Positions 1 to 9,376 of a DNA stretch of 64,000 nt are shown one piece after another; position 1 is the first letter of the stretch, and each line of letters opens with the position of its first letter. Source of the stretch: Vibrio astriarenae (GTDB lineage: Bacteria > Pseudomonadota > Gammaproteobacteria > Enterobacterales > Vibrionaceae); contig NZ_CP047476.1 of the NCBI RefSeq assembly GCF_010587385.1, positions 1,364,001-1,428,000 of the forward strand, given 5' to 3'. A program made the translations under genes and the position numbers. The notes below the pieces were generated by a model. It searched no databases and was not told the DNA's origin. It worked only from the letters and a program-made list of their open reading frames with translations.

Positions 1-251
1 CACTTGGTCACAATCTCAATGTCATTACGAACGCTTTTGTCTAAGGCGAGTGCCTCGCCGAACAGCTTTTCACACTCGTAGTTGCCATAAATGTCAGCAT
101 GGTCAACCGTTGTTACACCCAACGCAATATGTTGCTTCAAAAAATCAAGACGTTGCTTGGGGCTCATACCCCACTCAGCCAATCGCCAGTATCCCTGAAC
201 CATTTCAGAAAATTCTGGGCCCTGAGGGGCTATCTGAACTCTATTCAACAT
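1..251 (-). CDS. Aldo/keto reductase, N-terminal part (cut by window edge)
   Basis: About 83 residues are visible and the gene runs off the left edge. The segment shows the beginning of an NADPH-dependent aldo/keto reductase barrel: an early GYWRLAEW strand, a stretch on fixed interval of queue-like helix, then VDHADIYGNYECEKLFGEAL, where Asp and Tyr match the usual catalytic D and Y of the family, followed by VTK. This looks like the YdhF-type oxidoreductase subgroup, but substrate cannot be told. The start at 251 is preferred over an in-frame ATG at 263 because GGAGAG lies just upstream of it. It is the first gene of a leftward transcript whose promoter should lie in 252-371. Confidence 0.8.
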   Translation of the reverse strand, partial: MLNRVQIAPQGPEFSEMVQGYWRLAEWGMSPKQRLDFLKQHIALGVTTVDHADIYGNYECEKLFGEALALDKSVRNDIEIVTK

Positions 252-371
252 GACTCTCTCCATAGTGATATCTCGTTAAATTATATCTAACTTAAATACT
301 TTCAGTGATGACTGTTGTTGGGCAACACTAACTGCGTCATAGTTTTGCACTTTAGGGGTTGAACTCATTCC

Positions 372-953
372 CTATTCTCTGGTGAAGGTAAGTTGCAACA
401 TCAATACATCATATGCCACTACCGCCTTTGCATTTGATTGATTATCGTATTTGTTCCAAACCAATTTGATAGGTTCCGAAGGAGAGTGAGAGTTAATGAA
501 CTCGATTAATGCCTTGTCGACATCAGAGGGACTAAGCACTTTTAGTTGCTTCTTCACGTCAAAGACTTCACCACTGTGGGAGACTGATGAGATTTCAAAT
601 CCATCCCGACGTAAGTTGTATTGAACTTGCGCCAAATGGTTGATGCTTGGTTCTACCTCTAGCTCTGCCCGATTGATAACACCCCCACTTTCATAGAAGT
701 AGGCAAACACGGGAGTCTGGTAGTAAACAAACTCTGCACAATATCGCCACTGTTCGTCTGTTTCTGAGCACTCAAATGTGTACTCATCTTCAAACACATC
801 GCTTATCACACCCAAAGATTGTTGAGTATCCACAAACGGAAAAAACAGTGCATGGTTGGCCCAGGAAGCAGTAGAAAACCATACCGAAAATAGAGTGAAA
901 GCACAGACCACTCCTCGCACCTTCAAACTTTTGTATAACGACGTCAAGAACAT
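372..953 (-). CDS. Secreted protein of unknown function
   Basis: I do not recognise this family. The N-terminus has a basic segment (KSLKVR), a hydrophobic core and a likely signal-peptidase site after STASWA, giving a mature protein of roughly 165 residues beginning NHALFFPF. Two cysteines in the mature part (about residues 45-70) could form a disulfide. No lipobox, metal motif or membrane segment follows. The longest frame begins at 971; AAGGAGG sits only 2 bases before the ATG at 953 but 8 bases before a TTG at 947, so the true start may be the TTG. It stands alone between the aldo/keto reductase and the divergent fadL gene. Confidence 0.6.
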   Translation of the reverse strand: MFLTSLYKSLKVRGVVCAFTLFSVWFSTASWANHALFFPFVDTQQSLGVISDVFEDEYTFECSETDEQWRYCAEFVYYQTPVFAYFYESGGVINRAELEVEPSINHLAQVQYNLRRDGFEISSVSHSGEVFDVKKQLKVLSPSDVDKALIEFINSHSPSEPIKLVWNKYDNQSNAKAVVAYDVLMLQLTFTRE

Positions 954-1326
954 ACCCTCCTTTCCACACAACTCGCTCAGCCAGCAAGAAAATGAGTTTT
1001 TTTGAAAAAACTTAAATAAATTCCTTATAAATCATATCAGAGCGAATTAAACCCATAACGTTTAAATACATCTAATTGAGCCTAATGGCACTTAGCTTTA
1101 GACATTAATGCGGCGTTTGAATCCACACTCATACAAGGCTCTCAATTACCTACTCATCCTACCTCTTTAAGAGTACAAGCCCTTCCTATCTAACTAATAG
1201 ATAAGGAAATTAAATCAAAGCTTCGAAAGTAAAATAAAAGCAAGATGAACTTTGACAAATTATTAACATATCATTAACTTTAAGGCGCAATGGAATAATA
1301 ATACCCGATCCTTGGAGATCTGATTA
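954..1326. other. AT-rich intergenic region between divergent genes
   Basis: No open frame with a ribosome site is seen in this stretch. It is A/T rich and must hold the divergent promoters for the secreted protein (leftward) and fadL-volA (rightward). The only sharp signal is the candidate promoter listed at 1252-1280. Confidence 0.5.
1252..1280 (+). promoter_or_regulatory. Candidate sigma70 promoter for fadL-volA
   Basis: A perfect -35 hexamer TTGACA (1252-1257) is followed after 17 bases by a weak -10, TAACTT (1275-1280). This would give a leader of about 40 bases before the fadL start at 1327. Seen in sequence; activity is inferred. Confidence 0.4.
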
Positions 1327-2547
1327 ATGAAGATAAGACACTACTCTACGCTCTCGCTAGCAATATTTGCTAGCTTTCAAGCCCATGCTGCTGGCTTTCA
1401 AGTTGCAGAGCATTCCGCCTCCGGCCTTGGCCGCGCCTTCTCTGGAGAGGCCGCGGTAGCACAAGACGCATCCGTGATTGCTCGCAACCCTGCAGCGATG
1501 ACAAGATTTGATCGCGCTATGTTTTCGGGAGCAATATCAATTATTGACCCAGAAGTGGACATATACGACACAACCAACATGGAGAGATCCAATGATGTCG
1601 CGCCACTGCAAGTAGTCCCTGCCGGATATTATCTGAGCCCAATCAACGAAAAGTGGGCGTGGGGCATTGGTATGTTCACCACGTATGGTGTGGCAACGGA
1701 CTATCCCGATGACATCGCTGCGGGAGACATGGCTGGCGACACATCATTGGTCTCAGTCAACATCAACCCTTCTGTTGCTTATAGAGTAAACGATAACTTC
1801 AGCATCGGGGCAGGTTTAAACCTAGTATACGCCCACGCAGAATTGAATCGTCATTTTGGTCGGGACCTGAGCCAACTGTTCGGAAGGAATCGCTCAGACT
1901 TACTCATCAGCATGGAAGGCGATACGTTTGGCTGGGGTTGGAACATTGGAGCCATGTACGAAATCAATGAGAACCATCGCTTTGGCTTTGGCTATCGTTC
2001 AGAGGTCGAAATTGATTTCGATGATGGTGACTTCACTGATACAGATGGCTCTAAGAAAAAGGCACAGCTCGTTGTCGACTTACCCGCTATTTGGGAGCTA
2101 TCTGGTTTTCATCAACTCAACGATACCTTTGCAATTCACTACAGCTATCTCAGAACAGAGTGGAGTGCATTCAAAGAGCTGAAAGCGACCTCTCCAGAGT
2201 GTGATAACAGAATCTGTTTTTTCAAACCCGAAGAATACGATGACAGCAGCCGCTACTCAATCGGCACCACAATCAACTTCAATGAGCAATGGATCGGGCG
2301 ACTAGGGTTTGCTTTCGATGAACAAGCCGGAAAGGCAACACTTAGCATTCCTGATAGTGACAGGTATTGGTACAGCATAGGGGCAACTTATTTACACAAC
2401 AACCATTGGTCTTTCGACGCTGGGTTTGCCCTTGTGGTCAGTGATGACGGCTCCTTCACTGAGACGAACTCCGTGGGTGAAACCTTTAATTTCGAATCTG
2501 AAGGTTTAGCCTACATCACCGCTATTCAAGCAAACTATAAATTCTAA
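1327..2547 (+). CDS. fadL: FadL-family outer membrane long-chain fatty acid transporter
   Basis: This is an OmpP1/FadL/TodX-family beta-barrel that moves long-chain fatty acids or other hydrophobic compounds across the outer membrane. A signal peptide is cleaved after QAHA (about residue 22), leaving the typical hatch start AGFQVAEHSASGLGRAF and the NPAAM motif near residue 58. Repeating aromatic-rich amphipathic strands follow, and the chain ends in NYKF with a terminal Phe as in outer membrane barrels. At 406 residues it is in the normal family range. It lies 17 bases before a VolA-like lipase gene, probably cotranscribed, so the likely job is uptake of fatty acids freed at the cell surface. 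Vibrios carry several FadL paralogues, so the symbol is a family name. Confidence 0.9.
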   Translation: MKIRHYSTLSLAIFASFQAHAAGFQVAEHSASGLGRAFSGEAAVAQDASVIARNPAAMTRFDRAMFSGAISIIDPEVDIYDTTNMERSNDVAPLQVVPAGYYLSPINEKWAWGIGMFTTYGVATDYPDDIAAGDMAGDTSLVSVNINPSVAYRVNDNFSIGAGLNLVYAHAELNRHFGRDLSQLFGRNRSDLLISMEGDTFGWGWNIGAMYEINENHRFGFGYRSEVEIDFDDGDFTDTDGSKKKAQLVVDLPAIWELSGFHQLNDTFAIHYSYLRTEWSAFKELKATSPECDNRICFFKPEEYDDSSRYSIGTTINFNEQWIGRLGFAFDEQAGKATLSIPDSDRYWYSIGATYLHNNHWSFDAGFALVVSDDGSFTETNSVGETFNFESEGLAYITAIQANYKF

Positions 2548-2564
2548 AAGGCAAGGATTGCATT

Positions 2565-4943
2565 ATGAAACCGTTATTTAAGCTTACAGCCCTATCTACT
2601 GCCTTACTTGTCATAGCCGGTTGTGGAGACGATTCTTCAAGTGAGCTTTCGAGCTCTGGCCAATATGAAGCTCACATACAGGCGGCATTAGATAGAGATA
2701 CGAGCATCATTTTTACACTGCAAGGCAGTGACGCGAGCGTTCCCCTTCCAAGCTATACACTAATGAATACCGTTGACGGGACACTCGACCTGCCAACCAA
2801 AGGTGATGACAGTCTATCCAACCCCGCAGCCGCTATGAGCACTATGGACGGCTGGTCAACCTCAATGCCCATTACGCTATCGTTTTCTGGCGCTGGTCTG
2901 CCTGATGGTGTCCTAACCTCTGGCGTTCACCTTGTTGAGTTAACAGAGGGATTAACTGGCTCACCCCAACCTAAAACAATCTTACAACAGGGCACCGACT
3001 ATATCGTTGTTGGTAACTCAGCAAGTGACTCGTTATCCATCGTATTGCAAGGCAAGGAGCTCAACCCAGCCAGTGAGTACATTTTAGCTGTCACATCCGA
3101 CATTGATGATGAAGGTGGAGAACCTATTGGCACATCCAGCAGTTATGCTGCACTCAAATCGACAAGAACTGCGTATTCTGATGAGCCACTGAAGACCTTG
3201 CAAGCCGTCACCCAGGGTACCGAAGCCCTCTTTTCGGCGGTTGGCGTAGATGCTGACACCATCATCTACTCTACGTGGTTCTCAACTCAATCGGTGGGTG
3301 AAACCTTCTTCGCCACTAAAGGAGCGACCGCATTAGGGCTATCACAAGGCAACCTTGGTGCTATTTGGAAGGATGCAGCCAACCCGAATGACGTCAATCT
3401 CGCAACAGCTTACACGTTACAATTCACTTCTTCAGAGGATTACGCCACCGCTTTAGCCGCCGATACCAATTTTACTACCTTCTTTGATAGTCACTCCCCC
3501 CTCGACCTTAAACAGACGTTACAAGGGTTGTATCAGCAATCGGGCAATCAGGTGACCGTGTCTAAGGGCGTCGTCATGCTACCGCACTATCTAGAGCAGG
3601 GAGAGGACTGGTCTAGTCAACCTTTCGTATCCGCTATGCCGAGCCTGGCTATCGTGAGTAATGCGCTGGCAGATCCTCAAGAGCAAGCGACCATTGGCGC
3701 GCAGCTGATCGAAGCGGGTGTTGATACGACGATGCTTGCTACAGAATTGACGGAACAAGCTAAGCTCATCGGTCTTGAGCTCACAAAATCGGATGGTACC
3801 GCGTTAGATGCTGATCGACTGATCACGCGTTATGCGCCAGTCCCCAAAATAAAGTCGTTGCAACCCGTCGAGTTCCTGCTGTTTACACCGACAGGGGCTC
3901 CCCAAGATTGGCCAGTCGCTATCTATCAACACGGTATCACCTCGGCCAAAGAAAATGCCTACTTTATGGCGGCCAATATCGCGCAACAGGGCATTGCCGT
4001 TATCACTATAGATATGCCGTTGCATGGCTCACGTAGTCTCGATGCAGAGCGCTCGGCAAATGCTGATGTCACCGCTTACTTAAACCTCAGTAATATTCCT
4101 GTGGCAAGGGATAACTTCCGCCAGAGCGTGCTGGATATTCTCGGTTTACGTGCCGCTTTGAGCTATTCGCAACAAGCTATGTTGCTTGGCTCGTCTCCTC
4201 TCGCTAATGTTGATTTGATCTCAACGCCGCCAACCATGGTGGGTCACTCTCTTGGCGGGATGGTGGCAATCAGTACCGTTGCGAATGCCAACCGCAGCTT
4301 AGGTGCTCCAAGCGCAGATGCACTATTTAACTTTAGCGGTTTGGCGGCTAAAAACTCGGGGGGACATATCGTCGAACTGCTCTTAGGCTCAGATAGCTAC
4401 GGCAACTTAATCAAACATAATGTCGCCCTCGCGGCGAGTAGCGATTATCAAGGGTTTAGTGCCTCGTTTTGTGCAAGTTTAAGTGAATCTGACTGTTACG
4501 CGGCGTTTGTACAGGCAGCGCCAGAGGCTGTGCCTGCGCTTGAAGCGGGTTTCAATCAATTCGCCTATGCGACTCAAACGATACTGGACTCCATTGACCC
4601 GTTTACGAATGCGTCCTACTTGCTAGAAAACCCAATTCCATTGTACTTCTCTCAAGTCTCTGGTGACGATACAGTGCCAAACAACGTGCCCAACCGTGGA
4701 TTTGCAGGCACGGAGCCGTTGGCGAGCAAGCTAGGATTAAATGTCATTGATAGCGCAAGTACAAGCCCGGCACAAAGTAACTTCATTCGCTTCTCCGATA
4801 TCAGCTCTCACAGCACATTTGTGTTCCCTCAAGACCCTGCACTGGCAGACCAAGCGGCGCACGCGGCAATGACGACTCACATGGTGGACTTTATTCAAGA
4901 TGGAGCATTGAACTTCCCAATCAGCCCTATCACTCTGGAATAA
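2565..4943 (+). CDS. volA: VolA-like lipoprotein lysophospholipase
   Basis: This 792-residue lipoprotein has a signal peptide ending in the lipobox VIAGC (Cys20, Gly at +2). A Ser/Gly-rich linker follows, then a long alpha/beta-hydrolase region. The nucleophile elbow GHSLGG places the catalytic Ser near residue 562; candidate His is near the end (SHSTFVF) and an acidic partner lies in GDDTVPN. The length and the bacterial virulence-factor-lipase N-terminal layout match VolA of Vibrio, a surface-exposed lipoprotein that cleaves lysophosphatidylcholine and whose released fatty acid is imported by the neighbouring FadL. Here too fadL lies just upstream. The gene ends at a strong bidirectional terminator. 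Function by family and context; substrate not shown. Confidence 0.88.
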   Translation: MKPLFKLTALSTALLVIAGCGDDSSSELSSSGQYEAHIQAALDRDTSIIFTLQGSDASVPLPSYTLMNTVDGTLDLPTKGDDSLSNPAAAMSTMDGWSTSMPITLSFSGAGLPDGVLTSGVHLVELTEGLTGSPQPKTILQQGTDYIVVGNSASDSLSIVLQGKELNPASEYILAVTSDIDDEGGEPIGTSSSYAALKSTRTAYSDEPLKTLQAVTQGTEALFSAVGVDADTIIYSTWFSTQSVGETFFATKGATALGLSQGNLGAIWKDAANPNDVNLATAYTLQFTSSEDYATALAADTNFTTFFDSHSPLDLKQTLQGLYQQSGNQVTVSKGVVMLPHYLEQGEDWSSQPFVSAMPSLAIVSNALADPQEQATIGAQLIEAGVDTTMLATELTEQAKLIGLELTKSDGTALDADRLITRYAPVPKIKSLQPVEFLLFTPTGAPQDWPVAIYQHGITSAKENAYFMAANIAQQGIAVITIDMPLHGSRSLDAERSANADVTAYLNLSNIPVARDNFRQSVLDILGLRAALSYSQQAMLLGSSPLANVDLISTPPTMVGHSLGGMVAISTVANANRSLGAPSADALFNFSGLAAKNSGGHIVELLLGSDSYGNLIKHNVALAASSDYQGFSASFCASLSESDCYAAFVQAAPEAVPALEAGFNQFAYATQTILDSIDPFTNASYLLENPIPLYFSQVSGDDTVPNNVPNRGFAGTEPLASKLGLNVIDSASTSPAQSNFIRFSDISSHSTFVFPQDPALADQAAHAAMTTHMVDFIQDGALNFPISPITLE

Positions 4944-4969
4944 AAATAGCTGAGTGAACGTCGACAACA

Positions 4970-5000
4970 AAAATGGCGCTGATAATTTCAGCGCCATTTT
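4970..5000. terminator. Bidirectional terminator between volA and shyA-like gene
   Basis: A perfect 13-bp stem (4970-4982 with 4988-5000) around a TAATT loop, with A-rich flank on one side and T-rich on the other, lies between two converging genes and can end both transcripts. Confidence 0.9.
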
Positions 5001-5022
5001 CCTCATCTATTCACAGCTTTGC

Positions 5023-6291
5023 TTAGCTCGCATTGTTCTCATCAGGAATTTGATTTGCGAGTTGTAGCTCTTGATCTTTCAACCAGCCATTAAGCTCATC
5101 ACGCTTAGCCACAAACTTAGCCATTTCCTCTTTTGGTACTGAGCTCGCCATTGGGATATTTGCGGTTACTGGATTCACAGGGCGACCACGAATCATCAAC
5201 TCATAATGGATATGAGCTCCCGTGACTCGACCCGTTGCACCAGCAAGACCAATCCGCTGTCCACGAGACACTTTTTGTCCCTGCTTAACGAGAATCTTAC
5301 TCAGGTGCAAGTAACGCGTCTTATATGTATTACCATGCTCAATTACTACATACTTACCCGCATAAGGGTGATTACGCGTCATCGCAACAACGCCATCACC
5401 CGTAGACACAATAGGCGTGCCCGTTGGCGTTGCCCAATCTGTGCCATTGTGCGGGGAAACACGGCCTGTCACAGGGTGTTTGCGGTTTGGATTAAAATGA
5501 GAGCTTAAGCGGTAGTTCCCATCCATCGGTTTACGACGAAAAGCACGCTGCAGACTTTCGCCATCTTTATCGTAATATTGACCGTCACTGTGCAAGTAAG
5601 CGCTCACCTCACGGCCACGATTAAAAATGCGGATCGCTTGAATCTCTGTATTCCCCGTTAACTTGCCTTCATAAGACTGACGTGACTGCACAATCTCAAA
5701 ACGATCACCTGCACGTAGATCACGAGAAAAGTTAAGCTTATCTTTTAGTAAGCTCACGACGTTCTCGACATCCGTATTACCTAAGCCCGAACCGTTAACT
5801 GATTGAGAAAACGTGCCATGCACCTCGCCGATAAAGGCGCGATTTTCCCACACGCCCTCTTCTTCAATACGCTGATATTCAAAACTCGTATCGTCGAGCC
5901 TGGTATACACAACCTTATCGACTGGACTAAACTCAAGCATCATTTTGCTCAAGCGGTGATCTTCTTCACTCCAAAAACGCAAAGTATTACCAGGACGCAA
6001 GGTATCCAAAGAGAGGTAACTCAAGTCGGTTTCCATGACTTGCATCATCTCTTGATAGCCGAAGCCAAGTTTAGTAAAGATGGAGCTTAAGTTATCGCCT
6101 TTTTGGATAACGTATTCATAGCTAGGAAAATCGACTTCTTCAATGATCTCTGGCTGAGGTTGTTGTGACAGTGGCTTAGTATCAATGTTGATCGCCACGG
6201 TTTGCTGATTGCTGGAGTCAGGTATCAAGCCTAATAAGCCCGCCAGCAATATCGGAGAGGAGCACAGAGCAAACTTCTTTTTGTAGCTCAT
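5023..6291 (-). CDS. shyA: LysM/OapA-M23 peptidoglycan DD-endopeptidase (ShyA-like)
   Basis: This is a murein endopeptidase that cuts peptide crosslinks so the wall can expand. An N-terminal basic stretch and hydrophobic segment anchor or export it. A LysM-like domain follows (YVIQKGDNLSSIFTKLG, about residues 60-110), then a middle domain, then the M23 domain with zinc ligands in SPHNGTDWA (His near 281, Asp near 285) and HIHYE (His near 360 and 362). A proline-rich linker and the roughly 420-residue length match MepM/YebA and Vibrio ShyA. The ATG at 6291 is preferred; a GTG 12 codons upstream is also in frame. Vibrios have three such paralogues, so ShyA is a best guess from neighbourhood. 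Confidence 0.85.
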   Translation of the reverse strand: MSYKKKFALCSSPILLAGLLGLIPDSSNQQTVAINIDTKPLSQQPQPEIIEEVDFPSYEYVIQKGDNLSSIFTKLGFGYQEMMQVMETDLSYLSLDTLRPGNTLRFWSEEDHRLSKMMLEFSPVDKVVYTRLDDTSFEYQRIEEEGVWENRAFIGEVHGTFSQSVNGSGLGNTDVENVVSLLKDKLNFSRDLRAGDRFEIVQSRQSYEGKLTGNTEIQAIRIFNRGREVSAYLHSDGQYYDKDGESLQRAFRRKPMDGNYRLSSHFNPNRKHPVTGRVSPHNGTDWATPTGTPIVSTGDGVVAMTRNHPYAGKYVVIEHGNTYKTRYLHLSKILVKQGQKVSRGQRIGLAGATGRVTGAHIHYELMIRGRPVNPVTANIPMASSVPKEEMAKFVAKRDELNGWLKDQELQLANQIPDENNAS

Positions 6292-6481
6292 GCTCGAAAA
6301 ATTCTTTGTTAGATTTCTAAAAAACACAATTATACCGTCTCAAGGTTTGGTATGACCCGCTATCCTGATAGCAAAAACATAAAAATCGCAGGATGAAAAA
6401 CCTCGCCAGAATAGCGTTTTTTTAACAAAAAGTCATGACCATAGAACACTTGTTTGAACTCTTTACACTTATTGACAGAAG

Positions 6482-7102
6482 TTATTTTTGTGTAATTTTG
6501 CCCAAATCATTGACAATCAGTTGTTTTTCTACTTTTTGTGTCGGTTCATCTGCCATCGCTTGCTGTGGGGCATGCTCAAAATAAATGATAGAAATGTGAT
6601 CAGCTTCATTGAGCAGGTCCGTGACATTGATTCTGTCACCTAAAAAGTGACTATCAAGGGTAACCAAGCGGGTACGCTGACGGTCAAGGCCAAATGAGAC
6701 GAGGTAAGAGAATAGACCAGAGCCCTGATTGCTCACCGTGGCAATCGCCAACACACCCTGGCCGAGCTTTAGTGGCACTGGCAACTGTGGGTGTTTGCTT
6801 ATTGTCACGATGCCTCGCTCCTGCCCAGAATCATAGGTGGCACTCGCCAGTTGGTGCTCTTGGTGAAACTGGGTAAACACCGCATTTGCTAGAGTCTCGG
6901 GCAACGGCATCACCAAAGCAACTGGCAACCTTAGATCAAACAACTGTTCAACAACCGGATCACTTACCTGGGCGGCAGCAAACTTATCCATTATTTCTTG
7001 GTCTTTTAATGTAAAACGATAGACACCCGCTACAATCACTATAAAAAGCAACACAAGTGGAATGAACAATAATACCGGGATATTAAAAATACGGCGCCCC
7101 AT
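6482..7102 (-). CDS. Single-pass inner membrane protein of unknown function
   Basis: I do not recognise this family. A short basic N-terminus (GRRIFNIP) is followed by one hydrophobic segment of about 22 residues and then a soluble, presumably periplasmic, domain of about 170 residues without cysteines. The domain has regular beta-like stretches but no catalytic motif that I can identify. The start at 7102 is chosen because GAGGAA lies 6 bases upstream; the open frame reaches back 16 codons more. It sits upstream of the ShyA-like gene in the same direction with a 190-base gap, so a shared envelope role is possible but not shown. Confidence 0.65.
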   Translation of the reverse strand: MGRRIFNIPVLLFIPLVLLFIVIVAGVYRFTLKDQEIMDKFAAAQVSDPVVEQLFDLRLPVALVMPLPETLANAVFTQFHQEHQLASATYDSGQERGIVTISKHPQLPVPLKLGQGVLAIATVSNQGSGLFSYLVSFGLDRQRTRLVTLDSHFLGDRINVTDLLNEADHISIIYFEHAPQQAMADEPTQKVEKQLIVNDLGKITQK

Positions 7103-7334
7103 GGCCATTTCCTCATAAAGGTTTAGTAATCCGTACGTTACATTAGCCAAAGAAAAATAGAAAGGTGAGACATTTACTTTTTTGCAACATATATCACTGC
7201 ATATTTAGCAAATTGATGTGAATATCTATTGCCAGAAAACCCTATTTCCGTATATTATCTGCGCCAATGACTAAAAGCGAATCATTTGTGCATAAATATT
7301 CCGTCGTCAGATAACAACAATAATTTGCAGTTAT

Positions 7335-8717
7335 ATGAGTCACGCCATGCAAGACCAAGCATCAATACTTAATAAAAAACACACTAAATCAACATTTTGG
7401 GTATTCTTAATCCCATCACTTATCGGCCTGTTTCTATTCATGGCTCCGGTTAGCTTTAACGGTGACCTGACTATCCCTGTGGCGATATTGGCAAAATCTC
7501 TTCAAGGTGCAATGGAAGGTATCATTGTTCCACTTGTCACCGCGATCATCGCATTTATGGCGATAGCTTCTTTACTTTACCGAGTGGTAAAGCCGGCTTT
7601 TATAGCTAGAAACGAATTTCTCAATGATTTGCTGTCCCCTTCACCACTTTGGTTAGCGGTGCGAGTGATTGGTGGTCTTGCTGTTGTGATGACCTACTTC
7701 CAGTTTGGCCCCGAAGCCATTTGGGAAGAGAACACCGGTGGGCTTGTGCTTGAAGGCCTGCTACCAACGCTGTTTTCAGTGTTTATTTTTGCAGGCTTGT
7801 TACTACCACTGCTGCTCAACTTTGGCCTTCTAGAGCTGTTTGGCACTATGTTAAGTAAGATCATGCGCCCTATCTTCAATTTGCCTGGTCGTAGTGCAAT
7901 CGACTGTATTGCATCGTGGTTAGGCGATGGTAGCGTGGGTATTCTTATGACAAGTAAGCAGTACGAGCAGCAGTTCTATACCCAACGTGAAGCCGCTATT
8001 GTTGGCACAACGTTCTCTGCGGTATCAATCACGTTCAGCTTAGTGGTTATTGCCCAGGTAGAATTAGAGTACCTCTTCCTACCGTTTTACGGTGCGGTTT
8101 GTTTAGCGGGTTTCGTCGCAGCAGTCATTGTTCCACGCCTGCCTCCGTTAAGTCGTAAAAAAGACCTGTTTATCGACGGTACAGCGCCAAACAAAGATGA
8201 CAACCTACTACCGGAAGGCCATACCACTTTCTCTTGGGGTTTAAAGCTCGCCATGTTTAAGGCAAGCCAAGTAAAATCACCGATATCTGTGACCAGTGAA
8301 GGCGTGAAAAATGCTATTGATATGGTGTTCGGTGTGCTTCCAGTTGTCATGGGACTGGGGACTATTGCTTTAGTAATTGCTGAATACACTTCCGTATTCG
8401 CCTTCTTAGGTCAGCCATTTATCCCATTCTTAGAGTTACTGGGTATTCCAGAGGCTGCACAAGCGTCACAAACTATTGTGGTTGGCTTCGCGGACATGTT
8501 TATTCCTGCGATTCTTGCAGCTTCAATTGATAGTGAGATGACACGCTTCGTCATCGCTGCAATGTCTGTCACCCAGTTAATTTACATGTCAGAAGTGGGT
8601 GCACTGTTACTAGGTAGCAAAATCCCGGTAAACATCGGTGAACTGTTCCTAATCTTTATCTTACGTACATTAGTGACACTGCCTGTTATTGCTGGTGTGG
8701 CTCACCTAATATTCTGA
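7335..8717 (+). CDS. YjiH-family membrane transporter with nucleoside-recognition (Gate) domain
   Basis: This 460-residue integral membrane protein has about ten hydrophobic segments. The central block GRSAIDCIASWLGDGSVGILMTSKQYEQ is typical of the nucleoside-recognition/Gate fold found in YjiH, NupC and sporulation proteins; a second Gate-like half appears near residues 330-400 (VMGLGTIALVIAEYT, then VVGFADMFIPAI). YjiH proteins are assumed to be transporters, but substrate is not established. A second in-frame ATG (7347) is possible because no clear Shine-Dalgarno site precedes the first. The gene is monocistronic, ending at a strong terminator. Confidence 0.8.
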   Translation: MSHAMQDQASILNKKHTKSTFWVFLIPSLIGLFLFMAPVSFNGDLTIPVAILAKSLQGAMEGIIVPLVTAIIAFMAIASLLYRVVKPAFIARNEFLNDLLSPSPLWLAVRVIGGLAVVMTYFQFGPEAIWEENTGGLVLEGLLPTLFSVFIFAGLLLPLLLNFGLLELFGTMLSKIMRPIFNLPGRSAIDCIASWLGDGSVGILMTSKQYEQQFYTQREAAIVGTTFSAVSITFSLVVIAQVELEYLFLPFYGAVCLAGFVAAVIVPRLPPLSRKKDLFIDGTAPNKDDNLLPEGHTTFSWGLKLAMFKASQVKSPISVTSEGVKNAIDMVFGVLPVVMGLGTIALVIAEYTSVFAFLGQPFIPFLELLGIPEAAQASQTIVVGFADMFIPAILAASIDSEMTRFVIAAMSVTQLIYMSEVGALLLGSKIPVNIGELFLIFILRTLVTLPVIAGVAHLIF

Positions 8718-8741
8718 TAAAGCGATATTATCTGTTCTTCG

Positions 8742-8771
8742 AAAGCTCGAGTCCTGCTCGAGCTTTTTTAT
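8742..8771 (+). terminator. Terminator after YjiH-family gene
   Basis: A 10-bp perfect stem (AAAGCTCGAG / CTCGAGCTTT) with a 5-base loop is followed by a run of T. Confidence 0.9.
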
Positions 8772-8896
8772 TGTGGAAATGCACGACTATCAAAGATAGA
8801 TATTCTGAAGACAACAAATGTTAACATTTAAGTAACCTTTAGTGATAGAATTCCTACCTCCTATTTTGAATTAGCAGGTAATCAGGGAAGACTGCC

Positions 8897-9376
8897 ATGA
8901 CTATTAGGCTATTCATTTTATGCCTCATTATCTCAACCCCCGCCCTCACCAAGCCCTTAACGCTGCATCTTGCTGAGGGAAAGTCTCTGCAACTGCCATA
9001 TTCAGAGATAGAAAATCGCCTGCCTATATACAGCTTCTCTACTTCTCTGCCTTGGTATGCAGACGAGCAAAGCTTTGTTGGTTTTCGTTTGCAGGATTTA
9101 ATCCAGCAATATCAAATTGCCACACCGGCATACATCACGCTCAGTGCCCTTAACGACTATCGTGCAGATGTTGATTGGAGTGACATCACTCATTTTAATC
9201 CAATCATCGCCTATAAAAGGAACGGGCGTGAGATGAGAGTGAGGGAAAAAGGCCCCTATTGGTTTGTATTTGACTTAAAACGTTATCCTGCCCTAGATAA
9301 CCACATTTACTACGAAAAGATGGTGTGGCAAATCAGTGATATACGCTTTCACAACAAGCTGAGTGGTCTAAAGTAA
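8897..9376 (+). CDS. Periplasmic molybdopterin-oxidoreductase-fold protein, possible sensor partner
   Basis: A signal peptide (cleavage after STPALT or close by) precedes about 140 residues resembling the oxidoreductase molybdopterin-binding (sulfite oxidase-like) fold: VGFRLQDLIQQY, YITLSALNDYRADVDWSD, PIIAYKRNGREM and WVFDLKRYP-like segments in order. The usual cofactor-binding cysteine is not seen, so a catalytic role is doubtful; such short versions may bind a ligand. Its stop codon overlaps the start of a membrane diguanylate cyclase gene (TAATG), so translation is coupled and the two very likely act together, with this protein presenting a periplasmic signal. GGGAAG lies upstream of the start. 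Fold call is by pattern; partnership is inference. Confidence 0.7.
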   Translation: MTIRLFILCLIISTPALTKPLTLHLAEGKSLQLPYSEIENRLPIYSFSTSLPWYADEQSFVGFRLQDLIQQYQIATPAYITLSALNDYRADVDWSDITHFNPIIAYKRNGREMRVREKGPYWFVFDLKRYPALDNHIYYEKMVWQISDIRFHNKLSGLK

